Origin: a virus
Direction: 5' to 3' (one strand)
DNA: 64,000 nucleotides
Virus record (IMG/VR): IMGVR_UViG_3300013307_000020
Location: 1 to 64,000 of that record
Below are positions 7,553 through 15,525 of this stretch, piece after piece. The notes under the pieces were generated by a model. It had not been told where the DNA came from, searched no databases, and worked only from the letters and a program-made list of their open reading frames with translations. The first letter of the stretch is position 1. The number at the start of each line of letters is the position of its first letter. The position numbers were made by a program, and so were the translations under genes.

Positions 7553-8475
7553 TTTTGCGGCCTTAGCGGGACGATTTTCCCGCTCGGGAATCCAAACTCT
7601 GCGAGGATCGCCTTGTCCACGCAGCAATCGGGATCATCGGGCGCTGGCCCTTCGACCTTGGGCCAGAAGCCGCGCTCGCGAAACGCCTTCACCAAGGCGC
7701 GAAGCTGATCGTCGCGGCTCGAGACCGACGCAGGCGCGCCGTCGCCGTTGATCGTTTTCTTAACGCCCTCGCGCTTGAGACTTCGAGCGATGCCGACGAT
7801 GTAGCTGATGGTTGTTCGACCGCGAAGTTTGGCGATGCGAAACGCTTCGAGGATGGTCGCGACGTCCAGACCGTCGTCGAGCAATCGTCCGATCTCGCCG
7901 GGCCACAGCAGCCGCGTGGTGTCCTCGGTGAGACTTACGCCTAGGATTTCACACCCACGTTGAACGATAGGCCCGGGATCAATCCCGCTTCGAGGGCGCG
8001 CAGGGTTCAAGCTCTCTCTCTCCCTCTTTCCTTTGTCTACTGTAAACTGTGTCGAATTTTGCTGGTCGCTTTCGGCATTTTTCGGCAGCAAAACTTCAGC
8101 ATTTGCTCCGGGTGGATCGTGATTTTCCAAGGGCTTAGCTGCGCGCTTGCCGCCAGAAATTTTGCGCGTTTGGGAAATCAATTCTGCGCGCGAAAGTTCA
8201 CGATCCACGCGCTTGTGATGCCAGAAGCCGCCTTCGATGATGAAGAACGGTTCTAGGACTTTGCGCACATTCTTCCATTCGCGGGCAGTCTCACATTCGG
8301 ACAGCCGACGAAGGATTCGATCATCATCTGGGATCGGTGCGCGGGTACACCAGAGATGCTTGATCAACATCAAGTAGGCGCCATGCTGAAGCGCGCTCAG
8401 GTGCGACGTGTCGCGCTCATAGTCGTACCAATACATGGGCATCCAGACATTCTTTTTGCGCTTGAGATCAACCAC
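7549..8475 (-). CDS. DUF1376 (YdaU-like) replication-region protein
   Basis: A 308-residue protein. The N-terminal 90 residues fit DUF1376: WMPMYWYDYERDTSHLSALQ, then HGAYLMLIKHLWCT, and a strand-turn ending HHKRVDREL. A low-complexity linker and a helical C-terminal part follow. The GTG at 8475 sits 7 bases from GGGAG and overlaps the end of the helicase gene; a GTG at 8481 and an ATG at 8442 are alternatives. DUF1376 proteins usually lie beside phage helicase or primosome genes and probably help origin recognition or helicase loading. Confidence 0.75.
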   Translation of the reverse strand: MVDLKRKKNVWMPMYWYDYERDTSHLSALQHGAYLMLIKHLWCTRAPIPDDDRILRRLSECETAREWKNVRKVLEPFFIIEGGFWHHKRVDRELSRAELISQTRKISGGKRAAKPLENHDPPGANAEVLLPKNAESDQQNSTQFTVDKGKRERESLNPARPRSGIDPGPIVQRGCEILGVSLTEDTTRLLWPGEIGRLLDDGLDVATILEAFRIAKLRGRTTISYIVGIARSLKREGVKKTINGDGAPASVSSRDDQLRALVKAFRERGFWPKVEGPAPDDPDCCVDKAILAEFGFPSGKIVPLRPQK

Positions 8476-9952
8476 TTTCACGCTCCCAATTCGAAGTCGG
8501 GTTCCATAGCCCTGCAAGATCGCGCTGAGCCGCCTCGGTTGTCGCGTCGACTTCGGCGATCGCCTGTTCCGGGTCGAGGAAGCGCACGAGAGGCCCATCG
8601 AAACGGATCTTCGTCGTGCCGGTCGGCCCGCCGCGACGCTTCGCGCTGAACACTTCCGCCCAGCCCGCCGCGGCCTCGCATCGCGCGATCCATTTTGTGT
8701 GCGCCTCGCCGTTCGACGGATCAGGTTGCTCGCGCTCCAAGTAGTATTCCTCGCGATGCAGAAACCAAATGTGATCTGAGTTTTGTTCGATGGCGCTCGA
8801 TCCATAAATGTCGCTGATAACCGGGCGATGCGTCGCACGCTTCCAGAATTCGCGATTGAGATGCGCGATCAGCAGCACCGCGCAATTCAAATCCTTCGCC
8901 ATCGCTTTGAGATCACGCGTGATCTGTTTGAGTTGGGACTTCTCATCGTCGCGCGGCTTGGCCGCCTGGACGAATTGAAGATGATCGACGATGACAAGAT
9001 CGAGCTTGCCAGTCTTTCGTCTCGTCGCCTGCGAGCGCGCCCGAATTTGCGCGACAGTCAGATTGGGAGATGCGTCGAGACGATAGGGAAGCCCCACGAA
9101 GGCGCCGCGACTGAGCGCCACGCGTTCGAGCTCGTCATCGCTGATGCGACCCTCGATGATGCGGTTCGCCGGCACGCTGGCTTCCTGAGCCACATATCGC
9201 ATCGCGAATTCTTCGCTTGCCATTTCCTTCGAGAAGACCAGCGTTTGATATCCGCTGCGCGAAGCGTGAATTCCGAATTGAGCGCCGAGCCCAGACTTGC
9301 CTTGCGATGGCGCGGCCGCGAGCGTGGTGAGATCGCGAAAGAAAAGCCCGCCAAGAGCTTTGTCCACCGAAGGGAGCCCGGTGAGAATTCTGGCGCGATG
9401 CGGGTTAGTCTTCGCCTCTTCCGCCTGCGCGATGGCGCGATCGATCACGTCGATCAATTCCTCGGCACCGCGCCCTTGCTCGTTTGAATGAGCCGAGTCG
9501 AAAAGATTCTCGCTGGCGCGATCCGCGATCTCATCGACGGTGAGTTGATCCGGCGGCGTGTAGGAGTCGTTCACCAAGTCTTCGCCGATGCGAATGAGAC
9601 GGCGACGCTTCGCCAGATTGAGAATAATTTGCGCCAGCGATTTCACGTTCGGCATCGCGGGCGCGGCATGCGCCAAATTCGCGAAATAGCCGTACCCGCC
9701 GAGTTCGAGTAGGCCAGGATCGGCCTTCATCGCTGCGTGAAGCGTCAGAGGCGTCACGCGTTCTTCGCGCGCCAAATGCGCGCTCATGGTCGCGAAGATG
9801 CGTTGATGAACCGAGTCGAAGAAGTCGGTCGCGGAAAGCGATAGATCATCCGTCGCGCGAAAGAACGCCGTATTGTCCACAAGAATTGCGCCGAGGATCG
9901 CTTGCTCGACCTCGATGTCGTAGGGGACGTGGCGCAGAACTTCTTCGCTCAT
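8468..9952 (-). CDS. dnaB: Replicative DNA helicase, DnaB family
   Basis: A 494-residue hexameric helicase of the DnaB type. The N-terminal domain begins with the usual VPYDIEVEQAILGAIL. The RecA-like C-terminal domain has Walker A APSQGKSG at about 214-221, Walker B DLVIVDHLQ at about 318-326, and the RATHRPVISDIYGSSAIEQNSDHI stretch that matches the DnaB arginine-finger region. The ATG at 9952 overlaps the upstream stop as ATGA. No separate primase or DNA polymerase gene was recognised in this window, so replication probably uses host enzymes or genes outside it. Confidence 0.92.
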   Translation of the reverse strand: MSEEVLRHVPYDIEVEQAILGAILVDNTAFFRATDDLSLSATDFFDSVHQRIFATMSAHLAREERVTPLTLHAAMKADPGLLELGGYGYFANLAHAAPAMPNVKSLAQIILNLAKRRRLIRIGEDLVNDSYTPPDQLTVDEIADRASENLFDSAHSNEQGRGAEELIDVIDRAIAQAEEAKTNPHRARILTGLPSVDKALGGLFFRDLTTLAAAPSQGKSGLGAQFGIHASRSGYQTLVFSKEMASEEFAMRYVAQEASVPANRIIEGRISDDELERVALSRGAFVGLPYRLDASPNLTVAQIRARSQATRRKTGKLDLVIVDHLQFVQAAKPRDDEKSQLKQITRDLKAMAKDLNCAVLLIAHLNREFWKRATHRPVISDIYGSSAIEQNSDHIWFLHREEYYLEREQPDPSNGEAHTKWIARCEAAAGWAEVFSAKRRGGPTGTTKIRFDGPLVRFLDPEQAIAEVDATTEAAQRDLAGLWNPTSNWERESG

Positions 9953-10320
9953 CCGTCCACCGGCTTAATCGTCTCGAATGATTCCATGTCGCTCAGCATC
10001 GCGAGCGCATATTCCTTGAATTGCGGGACTATCCACTCAAGTCCGCTTTCAACTTTTTCCTTGTCGAAGTCGCAAAGATTGTAAAGGCAGCTGGTGAGCA
10101 TCGACGCCAGAATCATCGTCGTCATCTTCACCCTAGAAGATGCCGCCAACTCGGCGTTCTCCGCGCGCATGTGCCATTGCTCAAGCGGCGGCTGAAGTGC
10201 GATCACCAAATCGGTGTAAAACTTTTCTTCTTGCGACGCGTTCGGCTTGCGCTTTGCGTTGTAGCGTTGGCGCAGCATGTCCCCGGCATATTGAATTTGT
10301 TGCTCGGTGAATTTTGGCAT
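9949..10320 (-). CDS. Unknown protein next to the helicase
   Basis: A 123-residue helical protein starting MPKFTEQQIQYAGDMLRQRY. The ATG at 10320 overlaps the stop of the upstream gene as TAATG; the longer frame to 10455 is rejected for that reason. It is directly coupled to dnaB, so a role in helicase function is possible but nothing in the sequence proves it. Confidence 0.65.
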   Translation of the reverse strand: MPKFTEQQIQYAGDMLRQRYNAKRKPNASQEEKFYTDLVIALQPPLEQWHMRAENAELAASSRVKMTTMILASMLTSCLYNLCDFDKEKVESGLEWIVPQFKEYALAMLSDMESFETIKPVDG

Positions 10321-10580
10321 TACGAAATCCCCACCGCTCGCTCTATTGCCTGAGTCTTGATGCGACGCCAAACGCGAAGCTCCCGCCGCATGAGCGGCGC
10401 GGTCCAGCCGCGTCGATTGCCCTCGCGCGCGATTCTCGAATGAATGCGACGCCACCGGCGATCAGCGAGCGGCCAATGTTTCGTGCATAGAAATTCGACG
10501 AAGAATGCGCCGCGCGCCATCGTGCGGCGGCAGCCTGGCACGGCGCACGCAATTCGACCCTCTGGCGCTGAGATCGTCAT
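10320..10580 (-). CDS. Small basic zinc-finger-like protein
   Basis: An 86-residue protein, strongly basic. Residues 12-35 hold CAVPGC and, further on, FLCTKHW, giving a C-x4-C and C-x2-H arrangement that could bind one zinc ion. The rest is Arg-rich (RRWRRIHSRIAREGNRRGW), fitting nucleic-acid binding. The ATG at 10580 follows AGGGAA. It is separated by 66 bases from the methyltransferase gene. Confidence 0.6.
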   Translation of the reverse strand: MTISAPEGRIACAVPGCRRTMARGAFFVEFLCTKHWPLADRRWRRIHSRIAREGNRRGWTAPLMRRELRVWRRIKTQAIERAVGIS

Positions 10581-10646
10581 TCGTTCCCTGCAACGTCGGG
10601 GCCGAGCCAAGCCAAGGAACGGCCCCTTGACTCGGCCCGCGACGGG

Positions 10647-11309
10647 TTAAGCACCCACTCCGTCGAGATGGGCGAGTAAAGGCGTGGAGTGATTTGCTTC
10701 CTGTGTGAAGTCCCTATCGATGGAAATTTTTTGCTTGCCTCGCGGCGAATCAGGTTCGAATAAACCGATCTGATCGCCGAAGCTCACCCAACCCGGCCGC
10801 GCTGTGCGCGCGAAGATATCGGCGCGATAGGTGAGACGCGGGCAATAGCGGTCGATCATCGAATAAAATTCTTCCGGCTTCTGCGAATGATGCCGCGCGA
10901 CGCCCTTGAAGATCGAGGGGAACGGCTTGTGCTGCGGATTGCCGAGCGTGCCAATAAGAATTGGCTCATGCATCGTTCGAACGCGATAGCCCGTTCCCAT
11001 GTGCGCATTGTCCGCGCGCGTTCGCTTATGCCAGATGATCGCCGACTTGTAGACGAAGCCCCAATGCCGCATCGCGTCGTGCGCTTGCTCACGCATACAT
11101 TCGGTGGCCCACAGAAGAAGAAGACAATCGGGACCGGCGAGTTCGCCGATGCGGAAGTTTTTGATCTCGTTCAGTTGAAGCGTTTGATAGTGACGAAGCG
11201 CGCCCTTCTTCGTGCCCTTGCGGGACCAATTGTCGAACGCCCAGGGCGGATCCACCACGAGAAGATCGTGACGAAACATCGGGAGATCGCCGAATTGCCA
11301 CGTGCTCAT
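10647..11309 (-). CDS. MT-A70 family adenine methyltransferase
   Basis: A 220-residue methyltransferase. The catalytic DPPW motif is at about 20-23, and LLLLWATECMREQAHDAM and the GFVYKSAIIWHKR strands follow in the order typical of MT-A70 proteins of phages, which methylate N6 of adenine in DNA. A HHSQKPEEFY stretch near residue 140 is the usual target-loop region. The ATG overlaps the stop of the GcrA-like gene as ATGA. Its recognition site cannot be read from sequence. Confidence 0.9.
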   Translation of the reverse strand: MSTWQFGDLPMFRHDLLVVDPPWAFDNWSRKGTKKGALRHYQTLQLNEIKNFRIGELAGPDCLLLLWATECMREQAHDAMRHWGFVYKSAIIWHKRTRADNAHMGTGYRVRTMHEPILIGTLGNPQHKPFPSIFKGVARHHSQKPEEFYSMIDRYCPRLTYRADIFARTARPGWVSFGDQIGLFEPDSPRGKQKISIDRDFTQEANHSTPLLAHLDGVGA

Positions 11310-11548
11310 TTGGCGGCATCCGCTATGCGTTGCCGCGTTTCGATGCGTCGCTCATGAACATATTGAATCGAGCGCGCGCGGCTAATCCGTTCCAGACCGA
11401 GCCGCTCGGCTTTCCCGATCACCGCGTTGCGCGATGGCGCCGGCGGCGCGAATTCTTCGAGCGCCTCGCAAATACGCGACGCTGAGACCTTGCCCCACAT
11501 GAGCTTAAGAAAATCGACGCGTTCATCCGTCCAATAGTCACGCGGCAT
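11306..11548 (-). CDS. GcrA-family regulator
   Basis: An 80-residue protein starting MPRDYWTDERVDFLKLMW. The N-terminal helix-turn-helix matches GcrA, with WTDERV, SASRICEAL and the highly typical PSRNAVIGKAERLGL at about 37-51. Host GcrA is about 170 residues; this version keeps the DNA-binding part and a short basic tail. In alphaproteobacteria GcrA acts with sigma-70 at promoters carrying GANTC sites methylated by CcrM. Here it sits directly before an adenine methyltransferase. The ATG at 11548 lies just inside the end of the resolvase gene. Confidence 0.85.
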   Translation of the reverse strand: MPRDYWTDERVDFLKLMWGKVSASRICEALEEFAPPAPSRNAVIGKAERLGLERISRARSIQYVHERRIETRQRIADAAK

Positions 11549-12086
11549 CGCTGGCACTCCGAAAGAGCTCCGATGCCTGCATCGCGTGGAGCGGGTCTTT
11601 TCGCGCGCGAAAGTAGTCGAGAATGCCGAGCGCGTCGGCTTCATTGTCATCGACCGGCTTCCAGCCGCGCTTGCGGCATTCGTTCATCACCCGAAGCTTG
11701 ATCCATTTGCGGCGTTCGTTCTGGCCCTCAATGTCGATCGGGGCGCGCACAACGCCGACGAAATGCAATCGCCAGCTTTGCTGATAGGTTTCGACGCAAT
11801 CGATCCCGAGATCGTGCGCGATCATTTCCGTCACGTTGGCAAGCCCGAAAAGCTTGCGCTTCGCGATGATGCTGGTGTTATCGCCAAGAATGGGCGCCTC
11901 GAACACGATGTTCGTGAATTGGCGTTGCTGGCAAAATGAAACGAGCCAGCCGCGATAGGCGCAAAGGAATTCGCCGATGCGATCATCGGTTTTGGGGAGC
12001 GTGCGGGAGCCTGACGCTTCGACCTTCGTCAGACTCCCGGCCGCCCAACCCATGTGCGTCGCCAAATCGAGGGCGAGAATGCGCAT
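11538..12086 (-). CDS. RuvC-like Holliday-junction resolvase
   Basis: A 182-residue RNase H-fold nuclease. The acidic residues fit RuvC-type enzymes: LALDLATHMGWA with Asp 7, IVFEAP with Glu 63, and VDDNEADALGILDY with Asp 147 and Asp 151. It probably cuts branched DNA before packaging or during recombination. It is followed by the overlapping GcrA-like gene and preceded after six bases by a GapR-like gene. Confidence 0.85.
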   Translation of the reverse strand: MRILALDLATHMGWAAGSLTKVEASGSRTLPKTDDRIGEFLCAYRGWLVSFCQQRQFTNIVFEAPILGDNTSIIAKRKLFGLANVTEMIAHDLGIDCVETYQQSWRLHFVGVVRAPIDIEGQNERRKWIKLRVMNECRKRGWKPVDDNEADALGILDYFRARKDPLHAMQASELFRSASDAA

Positions 12087-12092
12087 GGAAGT

Positions 12093-12497
12093 TTAGTGAA
12101 GCGCCTGCTTGACGGCTTCGTCGGCCATCTTGCTTGCGCGTTCGCCCATCGGCGTTCCTTCAAACGCCTTTGCGAGCGCCGTCAGTGCATCGCGCTCGGA
12201 CGGTTCAAGCTTGTGCAGTTTCTTCGCGAGTTTGCGTTGATGACGTTCCTCTTGGTAGACGGTCTTGATGACCTTGACGGGAACGCCATAGTCGTTCGCT
12301 GCATCCTCGTAAATCTTCTTCATGTCGGTCGCGATGGTGCCCGCGTAGCTCTCGCCGGCGTCCGCCTTCGCGTGAAGATTTTTGAAAACGTCGGCCATGA
12401 GTTCGCGGTCGATGCGAGCTTCGCCTGTGATGATTTTCCCCCCGCGCGGCTTCTTCTCGCCGCCGACGGGCGTTTCGCTTTCGAGCGTCTTTGCCAA
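12093..12497 (-). CDS. Possible GapR-like (DUF2312) DNA-binding protein
   Basis: A 134-residue, highly charged helical protein. The middle part, TDMKKIYEDAANDYGVPVKV at about 58-77, resembles the DUF2312/GapR core in which helices around IKEVYAEAKGNGFD clamp AT-rich or overtwisted DNA. The N- and C-terminal extensions are longer than in GapR. The ATG follows CAGGAGATCAC. The likeness is remote and needs a profile search. Confidence 0.5.
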   Translation of the reverse strand: MAKTLESETPVGGEKKPRGGKIITGEARIDRELMADVFKNLHAKADAGESYAGTIATDMKKIYEDAANDYGVPVKVIKTVYQEERHQRKLAKKLHKLEPSERDALTALAKAFEGTPMGERASKMADEAVKQALH

Positions 12498-12536
12498 TGT
12501 GATCTCCTGAGTTGACTGATTCGCAACCCAAGAAGC

Positions 12537-12800
12537 TCACCCCGCTGCATCACCCATCGCAAGCGATTCGACGGCGGCTGGATGCGCCGCTCGCCATGCT
12601 TCGATTAAATCCTCAATGTCGACCGCTGGCGGCTCGCCAACCGATTCGGTCGTGAGCTTTCGAATTTTCACGAGTTCGACCGGATTGGGCCAAGCTTCGC
12701 CACTCTCGATGCGAGAGAGACGCGACGCGCTAAGACCGAGCTTTGCGGCCATCTGCGCCTGGGTCATGTCGTGATCGACGCGCCATGTTTTCAGCTTCAT
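12537..12800 (-). CDS. XRE-family helix-turn-helix repressor
   Basis: An 87-residue protein. Residues 1-40 are a Cro/CI-type helix-turn-helix (MTQAQMAAKLGLSASRLSRI). The rest is a short helical tail with no peptidase or oligomerisation domain. The gene is the first of the leftward block and diverges from the rightward operon at 12929. The large dyad at 12834-12869 lies in the gap, so this protein is the obvious candidate to bind it. Confidence 0.88.
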   Translation of the reverse strand: MKLKTWRVDHDMTQAQMAAKLGLSASRLSRIESGEAWPNPVELVKIRKLTTESVGEPPAVDIEDLIEAWRAAHPAAVESLAMGDAAG

Positions 12801-12833
12801 GATTCTCGTTATGGCCCGATTTGATGCCGATGC

Positions 12834-12869
12834 GCAAGATTTTTTGCAGAATTCGCAAAAATATCTTGC
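12834..12869. promoter_or_regulatory. Large dyad operator between divergent operons
   Basis: GCAAGATTTTTTGC at 12834-12847 pairs with GCAAAAATATCTTGC at 12855-12869, with one unpaired base and a 7-base centre that holds GAATTC. The arms are 14 bp. It lies 34 bases from the repressor ATG and 60 bases before the first rightward gene. Size, symmetry and place fit the operator of the XRE repressor. Confidence 0.7.
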
Positions 12870-12928
12870 CGCTGGGGGATTGCGCCTCGTAGGCTTCGCC
12901 GTCGACGATTCGCGTCGGGAGCGCCAGA

Positions 12929-13096
12929 GTGTCCCTTCCCCTACCGATGAGCCTGAATGCCGTCGCGCGGCGACTGGCGCGCTTCTACAGGCATCATCGC
13001 CTACTGTGCTGGTATGTGACCACGGCGATCGTCTTCTTCGCCGTGGGCGGATTTTTGGGCTTTGTCGTCAAGATCGGGAGCGAAGGCGGGCCGTGA
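12929..13096 (+). CDS. Small membrane protein, first rightward gene
   Basis: A 55-residue frame, GTG start at 12929 seven bases after GGGAG; an ATG at 12947 is an alternative. A basic N-terminus (ARRLARFYRHHR) is followed by one hydrophobic segment, about 25-47 (WYVTTAIVFFAVGGFLGFVV), so it should be an inner-membrane protein with the basic end inside. The TGA stop overlaps the GTG of the next gene. It is the first gene expressed rightward from the switch region. Function is unknown; a lysogeny, exclusion or host-takeover role is possible. Confidence 0.65.
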   Translation: MSLPLPMSLNAVARRLARFYRHHRLLCWYVTTAIVFFAVGGFLGFVVKIGSEGGP

Positions 13097-13320
13097 ACAA
13101 TTGCGAAAATTGTCGCCTCGCCGGGAGCGTTCAAGGCTGTCCCAATTTGCGGCGCTGCTGGCGGGTATCGGAGAAGTTGATCGTCGCCCGAGATTTTTCT
13201 TGCGCTTGGTTTCAACCATCAACGGCAAACCAAGAGATCGAGCATCGAGCGAAGACGTTCAAAAATCGAGAGAGAATGGTGGAACACATTTACACGGAGA
13301 GAGATTTTGCGACGACCTGA
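13093..13320 (+). CDS. Small Cys-rich protein
   Basis: A 75-residue protein. The GTG at 13093 overlaps the preceding stop as GTGA. The N-terminus has CENCRLAGSVQGCPNLRRCW, four cysteines suited to one zinc site, and a further Cys in DFSCAWFQP. The pattern is like that of the next gene, so the two may be diverged relatives. The rest is charged and helical. Confidence 0.6.
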   Translation: MNNCENCRLAGSVQGCPNLRRCWRVSEKLIVARDFSCAWFQPSTANQEIEHRAKTFKNRERMVEHIYTERDFATT

Positions 13321-13519
13321 TGACTGTTGCGGCAATTGCCTCTTTGGGAAGCTGATCGGCAACGATCTCAGCGTTCGCATGTGCAAGCTGAAGCCGCCGA
13401 AAGTGTTCGCGGTCCCCGCGCCGCCGCCGCGCATGATTGCCTTCGAGGGCGTGCGACCAAACATGCAGGCAATCGATTGGTGCGGCAAGCACGAGCGCAA
13501 AGAGGAGCTCACGTTTTGA
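13307..13519 (+). CDS. Small Cys-rich zinc-ribbon-like protein
   Basis: A 70-residue protein with a TTG start at 13307, 5-9 bases after GGAGAGAG. CCGNCLFGK, then VRMCKLKPPK and DWCGKHERK give the C-x2-C...C...C spacing of a small phage family that binds zinc (CxxC...C+xPP...WCGE type). It overlaps its neighbours at both ends. Function of the family is not known. Confidence 0.65.
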   Translation: MRRPDDCCGNCLFGKLIGNDLSVRMCKLKPPKVFAVPAPPPRMIAFEGVRPNMQAIDWCGKHERKEELTF

Positions 13520-14070
13520 GTGAGTTACTTGATCAACGGCTGCACAAGATCGCCGCGATGAGCGAAATCGAGCGATTTAATTTCAAAGTGCCCGCTGGCT
13601 TGTCCTTTCACGTTCAGGGTCAACTGCCGCAATCGGTTTGGTTCTCGCTAGAAACGAATACTAAAACGCCGCCGTCGTTCCTCTCTGAGCGAATTTGGCG
13701 CGCGTCAATACAGGAAGGGATATTGTGCGGCGGGCAATTGAATAACGATTATGAATTCATGCGCCCGGTCATCGTGGATTTTTTCACGCGACTTCATGAT
13801 CATGCGTTGGAACTGGATCGCGAGAAACAGAGAGAGGCCGAAGCGGCGGCGCATCGAGAGAAAGACGCGCGCAAAGCCACACATTCTGAAGGAGAGAGAC
13901 GAATGACGCGCAAGGCGATCAGTTATCGCGGCAATACGCGCGGCATCAATCACAAGCTCCACGCCAAAAGAGCGAAGGCTGAACGCATCGCGCGCGGGAT
14001 GACGCGGCGCGAACTTGATCGTGAGCGCGAAGCAAAACGTCAGGCGGCTTTGGCGAAGGCGCTCGGTTGA
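13516..14070 (+). CDS. Unknown protein with possible internal start
   Basis: A 184-residue protein. The TTG at 13516 overlaps the preceding stop and follows GAGGAG. Residues 1-110 are a mixed domain with no family match; about 95-125 is a charged helix (DREKQREAEAAAHREKDARK); the C-terminal 55 residues are very basic (MTRKAISYRGNTRGINHKLH). An ATG at 13903 for that basic part has its own AAGGAGAGAG site, so a second, shorter product is possible. Confidence 0.65.
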   Translation: MSELLDQRLHKIAAMSEIERFNFKVPAGLSFHVQGQLPQSVWFSLETNTKTPPSFLSERIWRASIQEGILCGGQLNNDYEFMRPVIVDFFTRLHDHALELDREKQREAEAAAHREKDARKATHSEGERRMTRKAISYRGNTRGINHKLHAKRAKAERIARGMTRRELDREREAKRQAALAKALG

Positions 14071-14073
14071 ACG

Positions 14074-14997
14074 ATGCCCGATCTCGCTCGCAAAACAATT
14101 AGCGCAACCGAAATGTCGGGGCTGTTTGGCATTTCGCCCTACGTGACGAAGTGGATGCTCTGGCAACGCTTCGCGAACGGGATGATGATCGAAAGCGCGG
14201 CCGATAATCGCATGTCATGGGGCTCCAAGCTCGAACCGCTTTTGATCGCGCAAGCGGCGCAAGACCTGAAGCTCGAAGTGAAGCCCAATCGCGACGCAAA
14301 CGGCTGGCAGGAATATGTGACGCGCAATCTTTTGGGATGCTCACGGGACGCGACGATCATCGCGCCCGATCTCGGGCCAGGTGCGCTCGAAACCAAATGC
14401 GTCTTCGACTATGCAACATGGATGCGGGAATGGGATGGCGGCAAGCGTCCGCCGCCGCATTATGAAATTCAGCTTCAAGTGCAAATGTACGTGGGCGATG
14501 GCGTCAACTCATTCGAATGGGGCACGCTCGCGGTCTTTGTTTGCGGCGACATGAAATACTTCAATCGTCATCCGATCCGGGATCTCTGGAAGGTGTTCGA
14601 GGAAGAAGCCGAGCATTTTTTCATGACGGTACGGGAGAAACTCGAACCGCCAGCATTCGGAAAAGAAGTCGAATGGCCGCTGCTTCGCTCGCTGTACCCG
14701 CCAACGCCCAAGCTGATTCTCGACTATCAGAATGAGCGCGACGCGTTCGAGCTGGCGGAAGACGCTCGCATGTTCAACTACTATGCGGAGCAGGAGAGCG
14801 GCAACGCCAAGGCAAAAGAGAAGGTCAAATATCGCTTGCTGGCGGCTATGAAGGGCGCAGAGGAATTGCTTCTACCGAATGGGATCATCGCGCGCCAACG
14901 CAAGCATGGCAGCGGCGTTCGCGTGACTGTGTACGTGCCGAGCGATCTTCCTGAAGGCGACATTTCATTTTTCGAAGATGCAGAGTTTGGATCATGA
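14074..14997 (+). CDS. YqaJ-like viral recombinase/exonuclease
   Basis: A 307-residue PD-(D/E)XK nuclease of the lambda-exonuclease/YqaJ group. Visible motif elements are WGSKLEPLL with Glu 54, GCSRDATIIAP with Asp 92, ALETKCVFDY with Glu 106 and Lys 108, and PPHYEIQLQVQMYV with the group's Gln pattern near 133-137. It would resect double-stranded ends to give single strands for the RecT protein encoded two genes downstream. Confidence 0.85.
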   Translation: MPDLARKTISATEMSGLFGISPYVTKWMLWQRFANGMMIESAADNRMSWGSKLEPLLIAQAAQDLKLEVKPNRDANGWQEYVTRNLLGCSRDATIIAPDLGPGALETKCVFDYATWMREWDGGKRPPPHYEIQLQVQMYVGDGVNSFEWGTLAVFVCGDMKYFNRHPIRDLWKVFEEEAEHFFMTVREKLEPPAFGKEVEWPLLRSLYPPTPKLILDYQNERDAFELAEDARMFNYYAEQESGNAKAKEKVKYRLLAAMKGAEELLLPNGIIARQRKHGSGVRVTVYVPSDLPEGDISFFEDAEFGS

Positions 14998-15299
14998 TCA
15001 ACAAGGTTTCTATTTCGGCGACGAAGACCGCCGAGCAAATCAGTGAGCGCATCCAGCGCGGCTGGATCGTGGATTGCATCGCAACGCGAAGCGACGGCTA
15101 TCTTTTCATGCTCTGTCGGCTCGGCCGGAGTCGAACGGCTGACAATTATGTGATTTTAGCGGGGTGCAGGCAGATGACGCTTAACCGATATCGCCGCCAC
15201 GCGAGAAGCTATGGCAACGCAGGAAAGAGTCGCGAGACAAATCACATTCTGGATTTGTTCGAGGACTACATCAAATTGAAATGGACGAGGGCAATATGA
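14994..15299 (+). CDS. Unknown protein between exonuclease and RecT
   Basis: A 101-residue protein coupled to the exonuclease gene by an ATGA overlap. The first half predicts a mixed alpha/beta fold (IQRGWIVDCIATRSDGYLFM), the second half is basic. It may be a partner of the recombination pair, but only the context says so. Confidence 0.65.
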   Translation: MINKVSISATKTAEQISERIQRGWIVDCIATRSDGYLFMLCRLGRSRTADNYVILAGCRQMTLNRYRRHARSYGNAGKSRETNHILDLFEDYIKLKWTRAI

Positions 15300-15523
15300 G
15301 TCATCGGTATTTTGCCAAAAAGCCGGACGAGAAGCGCGCCGAGGCAAAGGGCGACACTAAGATTTCGAAACGCGGATCTCCCAATCGTCGCATCATTTTT
15401 CAGAAGTCGAAAAACGGCTACGAGCGATCCTATCACGCGACGAAGGGCTGGCGCGGACAGCGTGAACCGGAAATCGGCGCGACGCCCGCCGGTGAACTTT
15501 ACGCCTCTTTCCTGCCGAGCTGA
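15296..15523 (+). CDS. Small basic unknown protein
   Basis: A 75-residue, strongly basic protein (MSHRYFAKKPDEKRAEAKGD at its start). The ATG at 15296 overlaps the preceding stop and follows GAGGG, so the ATG five codons earlier is not chosen. Composition suits nucleic-acid binding. It lies just before recT. Confidence 0.6.
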   Translation: MSHRYFAKKPDEKRAEAKGDTKISKRGSPNRRIIFQKSKNGYERSYHATKGWRGQREPEIGATPAGELYASFLPS

Positions 15524-15525
15524 TC

